Source: Pseudoalteromonas luteoviolacea
GTDB lineage: Bacteria; Pseudomonadota; Gammaproteobacteria; Enterobacterales; Alteromonadaceae
NCBI RefSeq assembly: GCF_001750165.1
Contig: NZ_CP015412.1
Span: forward strand, 992,001-1,056,000
Direction of reading: 5' to 3'
DNA: 64,000 nucleotides
In this document: positions 34,301 to 43,296 of the stretch, in pieces
Layout of the letters: every line of letters starts with the position of its first letter
Position numbering within the stretch: the first letter of the stretch is position 1
Notes under the pieces: generated by a model
What the model was told of the DNA's origin: nothing
The model's input: only the letters and a program-made list of their open reading frames with translations
Database searches by the model: none
Made by a program: the position numbers and the translations under genes

Positions 34301-36889
34301 ATGAACACCCAATACCGTAAACGATTACCTGATTCTACCTTATGTTACTATGATACGCGCGAGGCTATCGAAGCGATAAAGCCTGGCGCATATGATGGAT
34401 TACCTTATACCTCAAAAGTCCTAGCAGAAAACCTAGTGCGAAGAGCTGAGCCTGAAAAGCTTAATGATTTTTTGACACAAATAATTGAAAGACGAAGAGA
34501 CCTGGACTTCCCGTGGTTTCCAGCGCGTGTAGTGTGTCACGATATTCTTGGTCAAACAGCACTGGTTGATTTAGCTGGTCTTCGTGATGCCATCGCTGAA
34601 AAAGGGGGCGATCCTGCCAAAGTTAATCCAGTGGTTCCGACTCAGTTAATTGTTGATCACAGTCTTGCAGTAGAGCACGCCGGTTATGAAGAAAATGCGT
34701 TTGAAAAAAATCGTGCGATAGAAGATCGCCGCAATGATGATCGATTCCACTTTATAAACTGGACAAAAACAGCGTTTAAAAATGTCGATGTGATCCCGCC
34801 GGGTAACGGTATTCTTCACCAGATCAATCTAGAAAAAATGTCACCAGTGGTTCAGGCGCGAGATGGTGTTGCATTTCCTGATACGCTAGTCGGCACAGAC
34901 AGTCATACACCACATGTTGATGCACTGGGTGTGATTGCCATTGGTGTGGGTGGCTTGGAAGCAGAAAGTGTTATGCTTGGCCGTGCATCCTATATGCGAC
35001 TACCTGATATCGTGGGTGTTGAGCTGGTAGGTAAACGCCAGCCGGGTATCACTGCAACGGATATTGTATTAGCCATTACTGAGTTTTTACGTAATGAAAA
35101 AGTGGTCTCAACCTACTTAGAGTTTTTCGGTGAAGGCGCAAATGACCTCACCCTTGGTGACCGTGCGACTATTTCAAATATGACACCAGAATATGGCGCA
35201 ACGGCTGCTATGTTCTACATAGATCAGAAAACAATCGATTACTTAAAGCTAACAGGTCGTGATGATGAGCAAGTCGAGTTAGTGGAGAAATATGCCAAGC
35301 TGACTGGTCTGTGGGCGGATGCCATGACTGAAGCAAAGTATGAGCGTGTATTAAAGTTCGATTTATCCAGTGTAGGACGCAACTTAGCGGGTCCATCTAA
35401 TCCGCACCGCCGTGTGGCAACGCAAGATTTAGCCAAACAAGGGATCGTCGCTGACTACGAAAAAACAGAAGACCAAATGCCTGATGGCGCGGTGATCATT
35501 GCTGCAATCACCAGCTGTACGAATACAAGTAATCCACGTAATGTGGTTGCTGCTGGCTTGCTGGCAAGAAATGCCAATAAACTTGGCCTGAAGCGCAAAC
35601 CTTGGGTCAAAACATCATTCGCACCAGGCTCTAAAGCGGTGCGCTCCTATATGACAGAAGCAGACTTACTACCTGAGCTTGAAACACTTGGCTTTGGTAT
35701 TGTGGCGTTCGCATGTACTACGTGTAACGGGATGAGCGGGGCACTTGACCCTAAAATCCAACAAGAAGTTATCGACAGAGACCTATATGCAACTGCCGTA
35801 TTGTCAGGTAACCGCAACTTTGATGGTCGTATTCACCCATATGCAAAGCAAGCGTTCTTAGCGTCACCGCCATTGGTGGTGGCTTATGCAATTGCAGGTA
35901 GTGTGCGCTTTGATATTGAGCAAGATGTCCTTGGTCATGACCAAGCGGGCAATCCGGTAACATTGAAAGACATTTGGCCAAGTGATGAAGAGATTGATGC
36001 GGTCATTGCAAAAAGTGTAAAACCACAGCAATTTAGAGAAGTATATGACCCGATGTTCAACCTCACGGTTGATTATGGTGAGGATAACGACCCATTGTAT
36101 GAATGGCGCGAGATGAGCACTTATATCCGTCGCCCACCATATTGGGAAGGCGCGCTTGCGGGCGAGCGTACCATGAAAGGTATGAGGCCGCTGGCAATAT
36201 TAGGTGACAATATCACTACCGATCATCTTTCACCTTCTAACGCAATTATGGCAAGCAGTGCAGCCGGTGAATACCTTGCCAAAATGGGACTGCCTGAAGA
36301 GGACTTTAACTCTTATGCGACACATCGAGGTGATCACCTAACAGCTCAGCGTGCAACGTTTGCGAATCCGAAGCTGCTGAATGAAATGGTGAAGGAAAAT
36401 GGTGAAGTGAAGCAAGGTTCACTTGCGCGTGTTGAGCCTGAAGGTCAGGTGACGCGTATGTGGGAAGCAATCGAAACTTATATGGACAGAAAGCAGCCGC
36501 TTATTATTGTCGCTGGTGCGGACTATGGTCAGGGCTCGTCACGAGATTGGGCGGCAAAAGGAGTGCGTCTTGCGGGTGTTGAAGTGATTGTTGCTGAAGG
36601 GTTCGAACGTATTCACAGAACCAACTTGATTGGTATGGGTGTGTTACCGCTCGAGTTTAAAGCTGGCACGACGAGGCTGACACTTGAGTTAGATGGCACA
36701 GAGACCTATGACGTTGTGGGTGAGCGTACACCGGGTACAACGTTGACGCTGGTGATTAATCGCCGAAATGGTGAACGTATCGAAGTGGATGTAACGTGCC
36801 GACTGGATACCGCAGAAGAGGTGTCTATTTATGAAGCGGGCGGCGTGTTGCAACGTTTTGCAAAAGACTTTTTAGAAGCCAACGCTTAA
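34301..36889 (+). CDS. acnD: Fe/S-dependent 2-methylisocitrate dehydratase
   Basis: 862-aa aconitase-like enzyme that dehydrates 2-methylcitrate (to the trans-methylaconitate isomer handled by PrpF). Cluster cysteines are in SCTNTSNPRN and CTTCNGMSG; the swivel domain has DYGQGSSRDWAAKG. The operon position next to prpF marks it as AcnD rather than AcnA; prpD is absent. Start at ATG 34301, which begins NTQYRKRLP; an upstream in-frame start at 34241 lies in the hairpin region and is rejected. Confidence 0.94.
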   Translation: MNTQYRKRLPDSTLCYYDTREAIEAIKPGAYDGLPYTSKVLAENLVRRAEPEKLNDFLTQIIERRRDLDFPWFPARVVCHDILGQTALVDLAGLRDAIAEKGGDPAKVNPVVPTQLIVDHSLAVEHAGYEENAFEKNRAIEDRRNDDRFHFINWTKTAFKNVDVIPPGNGILHQINLEKMSPVVQARDGVAFPDTLVGTDSHTPHVDALGVIAIGVGGLEAESVMLGRASYMRLPDIVGVELVGKRQPGITATDIVLAITEFLRNEKVVSTYLEFFGEGANDLTLGDRATISNMTPEYGATAAMFYIDQKTIDYLKLTGRDDEQVELVEKYAKLTGLWADAMTEAKYERVLKFDLSSVGRNLAGPSNPHRRVATQDLAKQGIVADYEKTEDQMPDGAVIIAAITSCTNTSNPRNVVAAGLLARNANKLGLKRKPWVKTSFAPGSKAVRSYMTEADLLPELETLGFGIVAFACTTCNGMSGALDPKIQQEVIDRDLYATAVLSGNRNFDGRIHPYAKQAFLASPPLVVAYAIAGSVRFDIEQDVLGHDQAGNPVTLKDIWPSDEEIDAVIAKSVKPQQFREVYDPMFNLTVDYGEDNDPLYEWREMSTYIRRPPYWEGALAGERTMKGMRPLAILGDNITTDHLSPSNAIMASSAAGEYLAKMGLPEEDFNSYATHRGDHLTAQRATFANPKLLNEMVKENGEVKQGSLARVEPEGQVTRMWEAIETYMDRKQPLIIVAGADYGQGSSRDWAAKGVRLAGVEVIVAEGFERIHRTNLIGMGVLPLEFKAGTTRLTLELDGTETYDVVGERTPGTTLTLVINRRNGERIEVDVTCRLDTAEEVSIYEAGGVLQRFAKDFLEANA

Positions 36890-36902
36890 TCAATATTATC
36901 AA

Positions 36903-36931
36903 AATAAACCCAAGCAATGCTTGGGTTTATT
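36903..36931. terminator. Strong intercistronic hairpin between acnD and prpF
   Basis: 13-bp stem with perfect AAACCCAAGC (36906-36915) / GCTTGGGTTT (36919-36928) core, 3-base loop, followed by TGTT. It lies 14 bases before the prpF ATG and could attenuate transcription or protect the upstream mRNA. Confidence 0.6.
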
Positions 36932-36944
36932 GTTAGGAAGGATC

Positions 36945-38120
36945 ATGAGTTTTAAACCACAAATAAAAATTCCCGCCACATATATGCGTGGTGGGACTTC
37001 AAAAGGTGTATTTTTCAATCTAGAAGACTTACCTAAAGGCGCACAAGTTGCCGGTAAATTGCGAGATGATATTTTACTTCGCGTGATCGGCAGCCCAGAT
37101 CCGTATGCTAAGCAAACTGATGGCATGGGGGGAGCGACTTCCAGCACCAGTAAAACGGTTATTTTGTCAAAGAGCTCACAAGCTGATCATGATGTAGATT
37201 ACTTGTTTGGGCAAGTGGCGATCGATAAGCCATTTATCGATTGGAGTGGTAATTGCGGTAATTTAACGGCGGCGGTTGGTGCTTTTGCTATCAGCAATGG
37301 CTTAGTTGACAGCACTCGAATACCAGAAAATGGCATAGCGGTTGTCCGTATTTGGCAAGCCAATATTGGCAAAACCATCATTGCACATATTCCAATCACT
37401 CATGGTGAAGTGCAAGAAACTGGCGACTTTGAGTTAGATGGGGTGACGTTTCCGGCCGCTGAAGTGGTTGTTGAGTTCTTAGACCCAGCCGATGCCAATG
37501 CAGATATGTTCCCGAGCGGCAATTTAGTGGACGTACTTGAAGTGCCTGATGAAGGGGCTTTTGATGTGACCATGATAAATGCGGGGATCCCGACTTTATT
37601 CTTTAGAGCTGATGATTTGGGCTTTAACGGCACTGAATTGCAAGAGGCAATTAATGGTGATGCAAATACGTTGCAAAGGCTAGAGAAAATCCGCGCATAT
37701 GGAGCGCTAAAAATGGGCCTGATCAACGATTTGGAAGAAGCTAAGGTTCGTCAGCATACGCCCAAAATAGCTTTTGTTAGTGGCCCTTGTGCATATTCAG
37801 CATCCAGTGGTAAAGCCATCAGTGAGCAAGACATCGACCTAAATGTACGAGCGCTGTCTATGGGTAAGTTGCACCATGCGATGATGGGCACTGCCGCGGT
37901 GGCTATCGCAACAGCGGCGGCAATTCCGGGTACTTTGGTCAATGAAGCCGCTGGCGGTGGACAACGAAACCAAGTTACGTTTGGGCACCCGTCAGGCACC
38001 TTAAAAGTCGGCGCTGAAGCTGAGCAAAATGCACAACGGTGGTTGGCGAAAAAAGCCATTATGAGCAGGAGTGCACGTGTATTGATGGAAGGCGTTGTTC
38101 GCATACCTTCACCTGAATAA
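36945..38120 (+). CDS. prpF: 2-methylaconitate cis-trans isomerase
   Basis: 391 aa; converts the AcnD product into the isomer that ordinary aconitase can hydrate. Recognised by the start IPATYMRGGTSKGVFF, by NCGNLTAAVGAFAI (active-site Cys) and by HHAMMGTAAVAIA. DAP-epimerase fold. ATG 36945 has AGGAAGG upstream; the 24-base in-frame extension is rejected. Last gene of the prp operon; prpE is not in the window. Confidence 0.93.
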   Translation: MSFKPQIKIPATYMRGGTSKGVFFNLEDLPKGAQVAGKLRDDILLRVIGSPDPYAKQTDGMGGATSSTSKTVILSKSSQADHDVDYLFGQVAIDKPFIDWSGNCGNLTAAVGAFAISNGLVDSTRIPENGIAVVRIWQANIGKTIIAHIPITHGEVQETGDFELDGVTFPAAEVVVEFLDPADANADMFPSGNLVDVLEVPDEGAFDVTMINAGIPTLFFRADDLGFNGTELQEAINGDANTLQRLEKIRAYGALKMGLINDLEEAKVRQHTPKIAFVSGPCAYSASSGKAISEQDIDLNVRALSMGKLHHAMMGTAAVAIATAAAIPGTLVNEAAGGGQRNQVTFGHPSGTLKVGAEAEQNAQRWLAKKAIMSRSARVLMEGVVRIPSPE

Positions 38121-38221
38121 AGCGCAATAGGTTGAGGTGCTCACCTCAACCTTCCCCCGTCATTTTATCGACGAACTCAACACAAGAAAAACACAAAACA
38201 AAAGGAAAGTTTGGAGGACCT

Positions 38222-38827
38222 ATGCTAGATGCCATTATGTCGCTCGCATTCACAACATTTTTATTGCTTGGCTCACCCGGTCCTGCCCCTTTGGCACTTG
38301 CTGCGGTTGGTGCAAGCTCTGGGGTCAAAAAAGGGATGCCATTCTTACTCGGTATCTTGAGCGGTTTGCTGGTGGCTATTGTCGCGTCGGCAACAGGGCT
38401 AGGCGCATTACTGTTAAGCTTCCCGCAATTAACGCACCTATTGCAAGTCACAGCTTTACTCTACTTACTTTACGTTGCATATAAAATTGCCACCAATAAA
38501 AGTGCTTTATCTTCACCTGAAAATACGTCTGTTGGTTTTATGGATGGGTTCATTTTAAATTTGTTTAATCCCAAAGCGTATGCTGCCTGTATCGCTATAT
38601 TTGCCAATGTCGCCTTGCCGTTTGAATCTCAAGTGCAGGCGAGTGTGGTTGCGGCCAGTATACTGTTCGCGGTTGCTATAGTGGCAGATGCGCTATGGCT
38701 ATATTTTGGTGGAGTTTTACATCAAGTTGTAAAAACTTCGCAACAGCTCAGATATTTAAGACTGTTTTTTGCAAGCCTTTTAGTTTTACTTTTGGGATAT
38801 GTCGCTCTATCCTCAAGTTTATTCTAA
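38222..38827 (+). CDS. LysE/RhtB family exporter
   Basis: 201-aa inner-membrane protein with about six hydrophobic segments and the family start TTFLLLGSPGPAPLALAAVG (PGP motif) plus LNLFNPKAYAA. The family exports amino acids and related compounds by proton exchange. ATG 38222 follows TTTGGAGGA. A methyltransferase gene starts 22 bases after its stop, so the two form a unit, perhaps export of a methylated product. Confidence 0.9.
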   Translation: MLDAIMSLAFTTFLLLGSPGPAPLALAAVGASSGVKKGMPFLLGILSGLLVAIVASATGLGALLLSFPQLTHLLQVTALLYLLYVAYKIATNKSALSSPENTSVGFMDGFILNLFNPKAYAACIAIFANVALPFESQVQASVVAASILFAVAIVADALWLYFGGVLHQVVKTSQQLRYLRLFFASLLVLLLGYVALSSSLF

Positions 38828-38849
38828 GTTTATAAAAAATAGGGAAGTT

Positions 38850-40145
38850 ATGGGATTATCTAAATCACAGTTTGCCGCTGTAGCTCAGGTTTTGCTGAGT
38901 GCTCAAAAAGGGGCTATTGATAAAGTTGATATTAAAGCCATGGTGGACTATTTGGGCGCTGTCACAGGCATATTTACCAGCACTGATATGAATCAGTCTG
39001 ATAAAACAGAAACCGCGTCAGGTATTGCGATTTCTCCCGTACAAGCGGCGAAGTGTTTTGAAGAAACAGTGCGAACGCAATTATTTGCTCAAGGGGTCGC
39101 ACAGGCGATAAGCAAGCATACGGAAGCAAACAATACGCCTACTAGAGTACTTTATGCGGGAACTGGTCCTTATGCTACTCTTTTAATACCTTTGTTAGCA
39201 GTAAGTGATAACTTACCTGTTGAAGTTACCTTAATTGATATTCATCAAGAGAATATTGATGCGGTGCATAAATTAATTAACCACTTTAATCTAAATCATT
39301 ACAATATTCGTACGCATCATGCGGACGCGACACTATGGCAGCCCGGATCACCTCAAGAACGTTTTGACATCATTATCTCGGAAACTATGACAGCTTTGTT
39401 AAAACGCGAGCCACAAGTGTATATATTCAAGCATTTGGTTCAGTTTTTAGCGCCTAACGGCGTACTTATACCGCAGCAAGTGAGCTTAAAAGCGTGGTTG
39501 ATTCAAGGTGAAAATGAATCCGAGCAAGCAGAACCACTTGGCGAATTTTTCTGTCTTGATAAGTTGACATCTATGTCTTTGAGTCAGGGAGATTTTAGCT
39601 GCTTCTCATCTTGTCTCACTATTCCTGATAAAGATTGGTCAGGGTATACGGTTAAGCTCACCACGGATATCCAAGTATATGGTGATTTGGTGTTGACAGA
39701 AGGGGATTGCAGTTTAAATATTGCGTTTAACTTTAGCCCTTATGATGTGGTATTGACAGCAAATGAGGCTATCCAGTTTGATTATGTAGCACCAAGTAAT
39801 CCAGACTTTTCTATTGTTTTCCCAAAAGCCAAATGGCAGTACAGTGATTATATCTTACCGACCAGTAACGATGTTGGCGAGCTTGGATTAGTGCAATTGA
39901 AGCGCAGCTTTCAAAGGGCGTATATGATAAAGCGAGGCGAGCGGTTTGAGGTGCCTGATGCAGAGTGGCAAGCTGAGCTAGTTATCTATGACATGCTCAA
40001 AATAAGTTGTGCCGAAGTAACTGCTAAAATGTTTGAGCTAGAGAGCTTTACCGACTTTGAGTTGTGGATAGAAGACAATTCGGGCGCTTTATCACACACG
40101 AAAATAGCAGACATTAATGATGCTTTTCGTCGACGTATGCAATAA
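38850..40145 (+). CDS. SAM-dependent methyltransferase with PRMT-like features
   Basis: 431 aa. N-terminal helical part, then a Rossmann methyltransferase: motif I VLYAGTGPYATLL (near residue 115), acidic SAM-ribose position in TLIDIHQEN, ADATLWQ, then IISETMTALLKREP, which sits where protein arginine methyltransferases have their SExxxxxLxxE double-E loop. LAPNGVLIPQQV followed by a beta-rich C-terminal half is also PRMT-like (beta-barrel position). Substrate unknown. Coupled to the LysE gene. ATG 38850 has AGGGAAG upstream. Confidence 0.7.
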   Translation: MGLSKSQFAAVAQVLLSAQKGAIDKVDIKAMVDYLGAVTGIFTSTDMNQSDKTETASGIAISPVQAAKCFEETVRTQLFAQGVAQAISKHTEANNTPTRVLYAGTGPYATLLIPLLAVSDNLPVEVTLIDIHQENIDAVHKLINHFNLNHYNIRTHHADATLWQPGSPQERFDIIISETMTALLKREPQVYIFKHLVQFLAPNGVLIPQQVSLKAWLIQGENESEQAEPLGEFFCLDKLTSMSLSQGDFSCFSSCLTIPDKDWSGYTVKLTTDIQVYGDLVLTEGDCSLNIAFNFSPYDVVLTANEAIQFDYVAPSNPDFSIVFPKAKWQYSDYILPTSNDVGELGLVQLKRSFQRAYMIKRGERFEVPDAEWQAELVIYDMLKISCAEVTAKMFELESFTDFELWIEDNSGALSHTKIADINDAFRRRMQ

Positions 40146-40152
40146 TCGATGA

Positions 40153-40962
40153 TTAAAACTGAGCTTGCATAGACATCTCTAGAGACTGCTCATCATCGCT
40201 TTGCTCTTGATAGCGAGCTTTGACAAAAAAGCTGTGATTAACGAAATACTTGCCTTCGACAAGCAAATGCGACTCATTGCTGCCCAGCCCAAAGGCAAAG
40301 TGTTGGTTAAAATAATAATTCGCAATGAAGTTATTGTGGTTTTTACTGCTTGAATTTTCGTGCGTTAAATCAAGCGTAAAGTATTTTTGCTCGCCTAGAC
40401 GACGAAAGTAACGCACCTCTACTTGCCAGTTATCGAGCTCATCATCACTGATCAAGGTAGTTCCAACATAGGCATTTTCATCAATATCGAAATTAAGTTG
40501 TCCTTGCAGCCAAATAACGTTGTCACTGCCAGATTGGTGTTGACGCCTCGCACTTACTTTCAAGTTTTCAAAAAATAGGTAGCCAATTCCAATGGTGTAG
40601 TTATCATCTGCATCTCCCAAATCTTCAATGTTTGCTGTTGCAAACCAATTTGAGATAAAAAGCTCTCCTTCGACACCGGTAAAAACAGATTGATCATCAT
40701 TGGTGAATGTCATTAATACATTGGTATCTGTATCCAAATAACCAAAGTCATCCCAAACCCAAAAATTGGCTTGAGGCGCAAAGTAATAGTGAGTACTCAG
40801 CTGCAATGTATGCGTGTCCGCATCTTCTAGTTTGGTATAAGTTGCTTGATTGAACCAAGTCTTTTCAGTTTGTGCATAACTGTATGTAGTGATCAAGCTC
40901 ATTAGAAAAATTATTAATATTTTCAATGTTTTTCCTATTTTATTTGCATTACCTGAGGTCAA
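40153..40962 (-). CDS. Putative porin (Porin_7-like barrel)
   Basis: 269 aa with signal peptide ending TYSYA and then alternating strands (HTLQLSTHYYF, NYTIGIGYLFFENLKVSARRQ) to a terminal Phe (SMQAQF). Resembles the putative porins of Alteromonadales. Convergent with the methyltransferase, 7 bases apart. No partner genes. Confidence 0.68.
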   Translation of the reverse strand: MTSGNANKIGKTLKILIIFLMSLITTYSYAQTEKTWFNQATYTKLEDADTHTLQLSTHYYFAPQANFWVWDDFGYLDTDTNVLMTFTNDDQSVFTGVEGELFISNWFATANIEDLGDADDNYTIGIGYLFFENLKVSARRQHQSGSDNVIWLQGQLNFDIDENAYVGTTLISDDELDNWQVEVRYFRRLGEQKYFTLDLTHENSSSKNHNNFIANYYFNQHFAFGLGSNESHLLVEGKYFVNHSFFVKARYQEQSDDEQSLEMSMQAQF

Positions 40963-41082
40963 GGCTTTTATGAGCGCGTAACTTTAAGGATAGTCGATTT
41001 ATTAAAATGTGCGTGATGGATAAATTTGGACTATTGTAAAAACAGGCATTATTTACTTTTTTTTTACTTTTATCAGTGGAAC

Positions 41083-41469
41083 ATGAAAATGAGCGAATTC
41101 CATGGTATTTCAGTCGGCACAGAGCGTCGGGAGTTTGGTTTATTACTGAGTTTTAAAGCCGTTGGCAGACTAACTCATAAAGACTACGTAGTCGTGCTGC
41201 CAATTGTTGATAAAGTGGTATCGCAAAGTTTTGAAGAAGATATTTATGTCTTAATTGATCTCACTGAGCTAAAAGGGTGGGAAGTCAGCGAAGCTTGGAC
41301 GGATATCAGACTGGCCTTCCAATACAGTGATCAATTTACACGAACAGCAGTCATTGGATGTAATAGATGGCAGCGAATTATGTCTATCATCGGAGGGTGG
41401 ATATTAGGTGGCCAAACTCGATACTTTTCCGAAGCACATACTGCGAAGCACTGGTTACATCATATGTGA
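41083..41469 (+). CDS. SpoIIAA-like (STAS-related) protein
   Basis: 128 aa; fold recognised by LSFKAVGRLTHKDYVVVLP, VYVLIDLTELKGWEVSEAW-type core (VLIDLTELKGWEVSEAW) and the C-terminal IVFGG-like end (YFSEAHTAKHWL). SpoIIAA-like proteins bind lipids or act as switch-like domains; role here unknown. ATG 41083 lies after GTGGA; ATG 41089 is the alternative. Confidence 0.8.
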   Translation: MKMSEFHGISVGTERREFGLLLSFKAVGRLTHKDYVVVLPIVDKVVSQSFEEDIYVLIDLTELKGWEVSEAWTDIRLAFQYSDQFTRTAVIGCNRWQRIMSIIGGWILGGQTRYFSEAHTAKHWLHHM

Positions 41470-41556
41470 TTGCTTAGGATAATGTTGTTACTTGTTGATT
41501 TACTCTCTCTTATTCGCTAAAACCCCTTTTGGTTATGAATTAAGTTTGGAATATCT

Positions 41557-42255
41557 ATGGCGTGTGTATTTATCACAGGGGCAAATAGAGGCATTGGACT
41601 TGCCCTTGCTAAACTGTATTTAGATTGTGGTTGGCATGTCCTTGCAACTGTAAGAGACATAAACTCAAGCAAGGCTTTGCATGATTTGGCTGGAGAGGGA
41701 TCATCAGGCTTGCTTGATATACACCAATTAGATGTCACTGATTATGCCCAACTTGATGATCTTGCTAAGCAGCTGTGTGAGCAGGCGATTGATGTCGTGA
41801 TTAACAATGCAGGCTTATATGGGCCGAAGGGTTATGGTTTTGGGCATTGTGATGTAGAAGCTTGGCGCAGGGTAATGGAAGTTAATGCGATTGCGCCTGC
41901 TAAGTTGGCAGAGGCATTTTATCCTCACCTCTTGTTGGGACAGAGTAAAATATTTGCAGCCTTATCTTCTCGTGTCGGTAGCCATACTGAAAATACTAAA
42001 GGCGGTGGATACATTTACCGAAGCTCTAAAGCTGCGCTTAATTCTGTGGTAAAGAGCTTGTCGAATGACTTATTGCCACACGGTATAAAAACGGTTGCTT
42101 TACACCCTGGTTGGGTAAAGACAGAGATGGGTGGCCCAAATGCTTTGATCACGCCACAGGAGTCGGCATTGGGGCTAAAGCGTGTGTTAGATGAATTGCA
42201 AGACGAGCAAAGTGGCAGCTTTTTGAGCTATGACGGTAGTAAGATTCCTTGGTAA
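41557..42255 (+). CDS. Short-chain dehydrogenase/reductase (C-factor-like)
   Basis: 232 aa: nucleotide-binding TGANRGIG at the N-terminus, NNAG (DVVINNAGLYG), catalytic Ser region (AALSSRVGS) and Y-x-x-x-K as YRSSK, then LHPGWVKTEMGG. Matches the SDR branch that includes the myxobacterial C-factor. Substrate unknown; stands alone. Confidence 0.9.
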   Translation: MACVFITGANRGIGLALAKLYLDCGWHVLATVRDINSSKALHDLAGEGSSGLLDIHQLDVTDYAQLDDLAKQLCEQAIDVVINNAGLYGPKGYGFGHCDVEAWRRVMEVNAIAPAKLAEAFYPHLLLGQSKIFAALSSRVGSHTENTKGGGYIYRSSKAALNSVVKSLSNDLLPHGIKTVALHPGWVKTEMGGPNALITPQESALGLKRVLDELQDEQSGSFLSYDGSKIPW

Positions 42256-42322
42256 TTTGACATATCTAGAGCGTGACTTGTGTTTATGAGGTTACTTGAT
42301 AAAGCTGATAATCACTGCATTG

Positions 42323-42356
42323 CTGATACAGATCAATAACTATTTATGTGTATCAG
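42323..42356. repeat. Inverted repeat upstream of the YdcH gene
   Basis: CTGATACA (42323-42330) and TGTATCAG (42349-42356), 18 bases apart, ending 44 bases before the ydcH-like ATG. Possible operator or leader hairpin. Confidence 0.4.
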
Positions 42357-42400
42357 TAACAATGAAGTGAAGCCAATAAATATCTCAGAAGGATCAATTT

Positions 42401-42652
42401 ATGAGCATAGAAAAACACGACTTACTGCATGAGTTTCCTGATCATCACCACACTATCCGCCATTTAAAAATGAACGACAACCACTTTGCCAAATTGTTCA
42501 ATAAATATAATGAGCTAGACAAAGAGGTACGTCGAATTGAAGAGGGCGTTGAAAACACCACTGATGATTATTTGGATACGAAAAAATTGGAGCGTGTTCA
42601 GCTTAAAGATGAATTATATGGTTTGATTAAAAAAACAGAGGCGACAATTTAA
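42401..42652 (+). CDS. YdcH family protein (DUF465)
   Basis: 83 aa: EFPDHHHTIRHLKMNDNHFAKL and the helical YNELDKEVRRIE match the YdcH family of small coiled-coil proteins with unknown role. AGAAGGA precedes the ATG. A strong terminator follows at 42677. Confidence 0.9.
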   Translation: MSIEKHDLLHEFPDHHHTIRHLKMNDNHFAKLFNKYNELDKEVRRIEEGVENTTDDYLDTKKLERVQLKDELYGLIKKTEATI

Positions 42653-42676
42653 CTCGTTTGCTCTTGACTTAACTTT

Positions 42677-42703
42677 AAATAGGAGGCTCACAGCCTCCTA
42701 TTT
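42677..42703. terminator. Bidirectional-looking terminator after the YdcH gene
   Basis: Perfect 12-bp stem AAATAGGAGGCT (42677-42688) with AGCCTCCTATTT (42692-42703), CAC loop. It also lies downstream of the leftward gene ending at 42761. Confidence 0.85.
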
Positions 42704-42760
42704 ATACATGCTTTTTTACAAATATATAAAGCTACCTAGCTTATAATGCAAAAGGGCTGA

Positions 42761-43165
42761 TTATTGGCATTTAATTGTTGCATAAAGCTGATAACACTGG
42801 TTTTTACTGCCTGTGCTCTTGTATACCCAAGACTTTCCATACCAGTCGTAATTTGCATATGAAGACTCATCTTCACCACATGTGATGGTGCTACCACTGA
42901 CTTCTTGGTTATGACCACGCTCTTCACAGAACTGATTGCCGTTTGTAGGGCCTACGAAGAATTGTTGAAGGCGACCATTGACCCATACACGTGGGCCATA
43001 ATATGTTACAACGCTGGATGCAAATACACCTTGGTTTGGTGCGATTGTCACTTCTGCTTTTTCGAATGCAACATTGCTGTTTTCAGTCGCTTCTAGTTCA
43101 ATAGTATTCGCGGCAGCAGCACCAGAAAGGCCAGCAAAGACAGTGGCGATAACGAAATTTTTCAT
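42761..43165 (-). CDS. Small secreted protein of unknown function with cysteine pairs
   Basis: 134 aa with signal peptide ending GAAAA. The mature part has four cysteines (QFCEERG, ITCGED, NQCYQL, IKCQ) suggesting two disulfides, and aromatic-rich YANYDWYGKSWVY. It stops on a Cys-Gln end. Not recognised. It lies 130 bases after the oxidoreductase gene on the same strand, with its own ribosome site (AGGAAAA). Confidence 0.7.
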   Translation of the reverse strand: MKNFVIATVFAGLSGAAAANTIELEATENSNVAFEKAEVTIAPNQGVFASSVVTYYGPRVWVNGRLQQFFVGPTNGNQFCEERGHNQEVSGSTITCGEDESSYANYDWYGKSWVYKSTGSKNQCYQLYATIKCQ

Positions 43166-43296
43166 TTTATTTTCCTTATGTGAGTTTAATTACCTTCCTC
43201 ATTTAACGGTTCAAATATTGAAATAAGATGTGTTTTTTGTTTAATTTTTAATCTATTTTTGTGTATTCAAAACGACGGATAAACTCATCTTTGTTG

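Noticed and set aside
32114..38120. Possibility that the aconitase-like gene is the ordinary acnA or that prpB is an isocitrate lyase
   Set aside because: Gene order with prpC and prpF, and the short PrpB-type length, fit the methylcitrate cycle.
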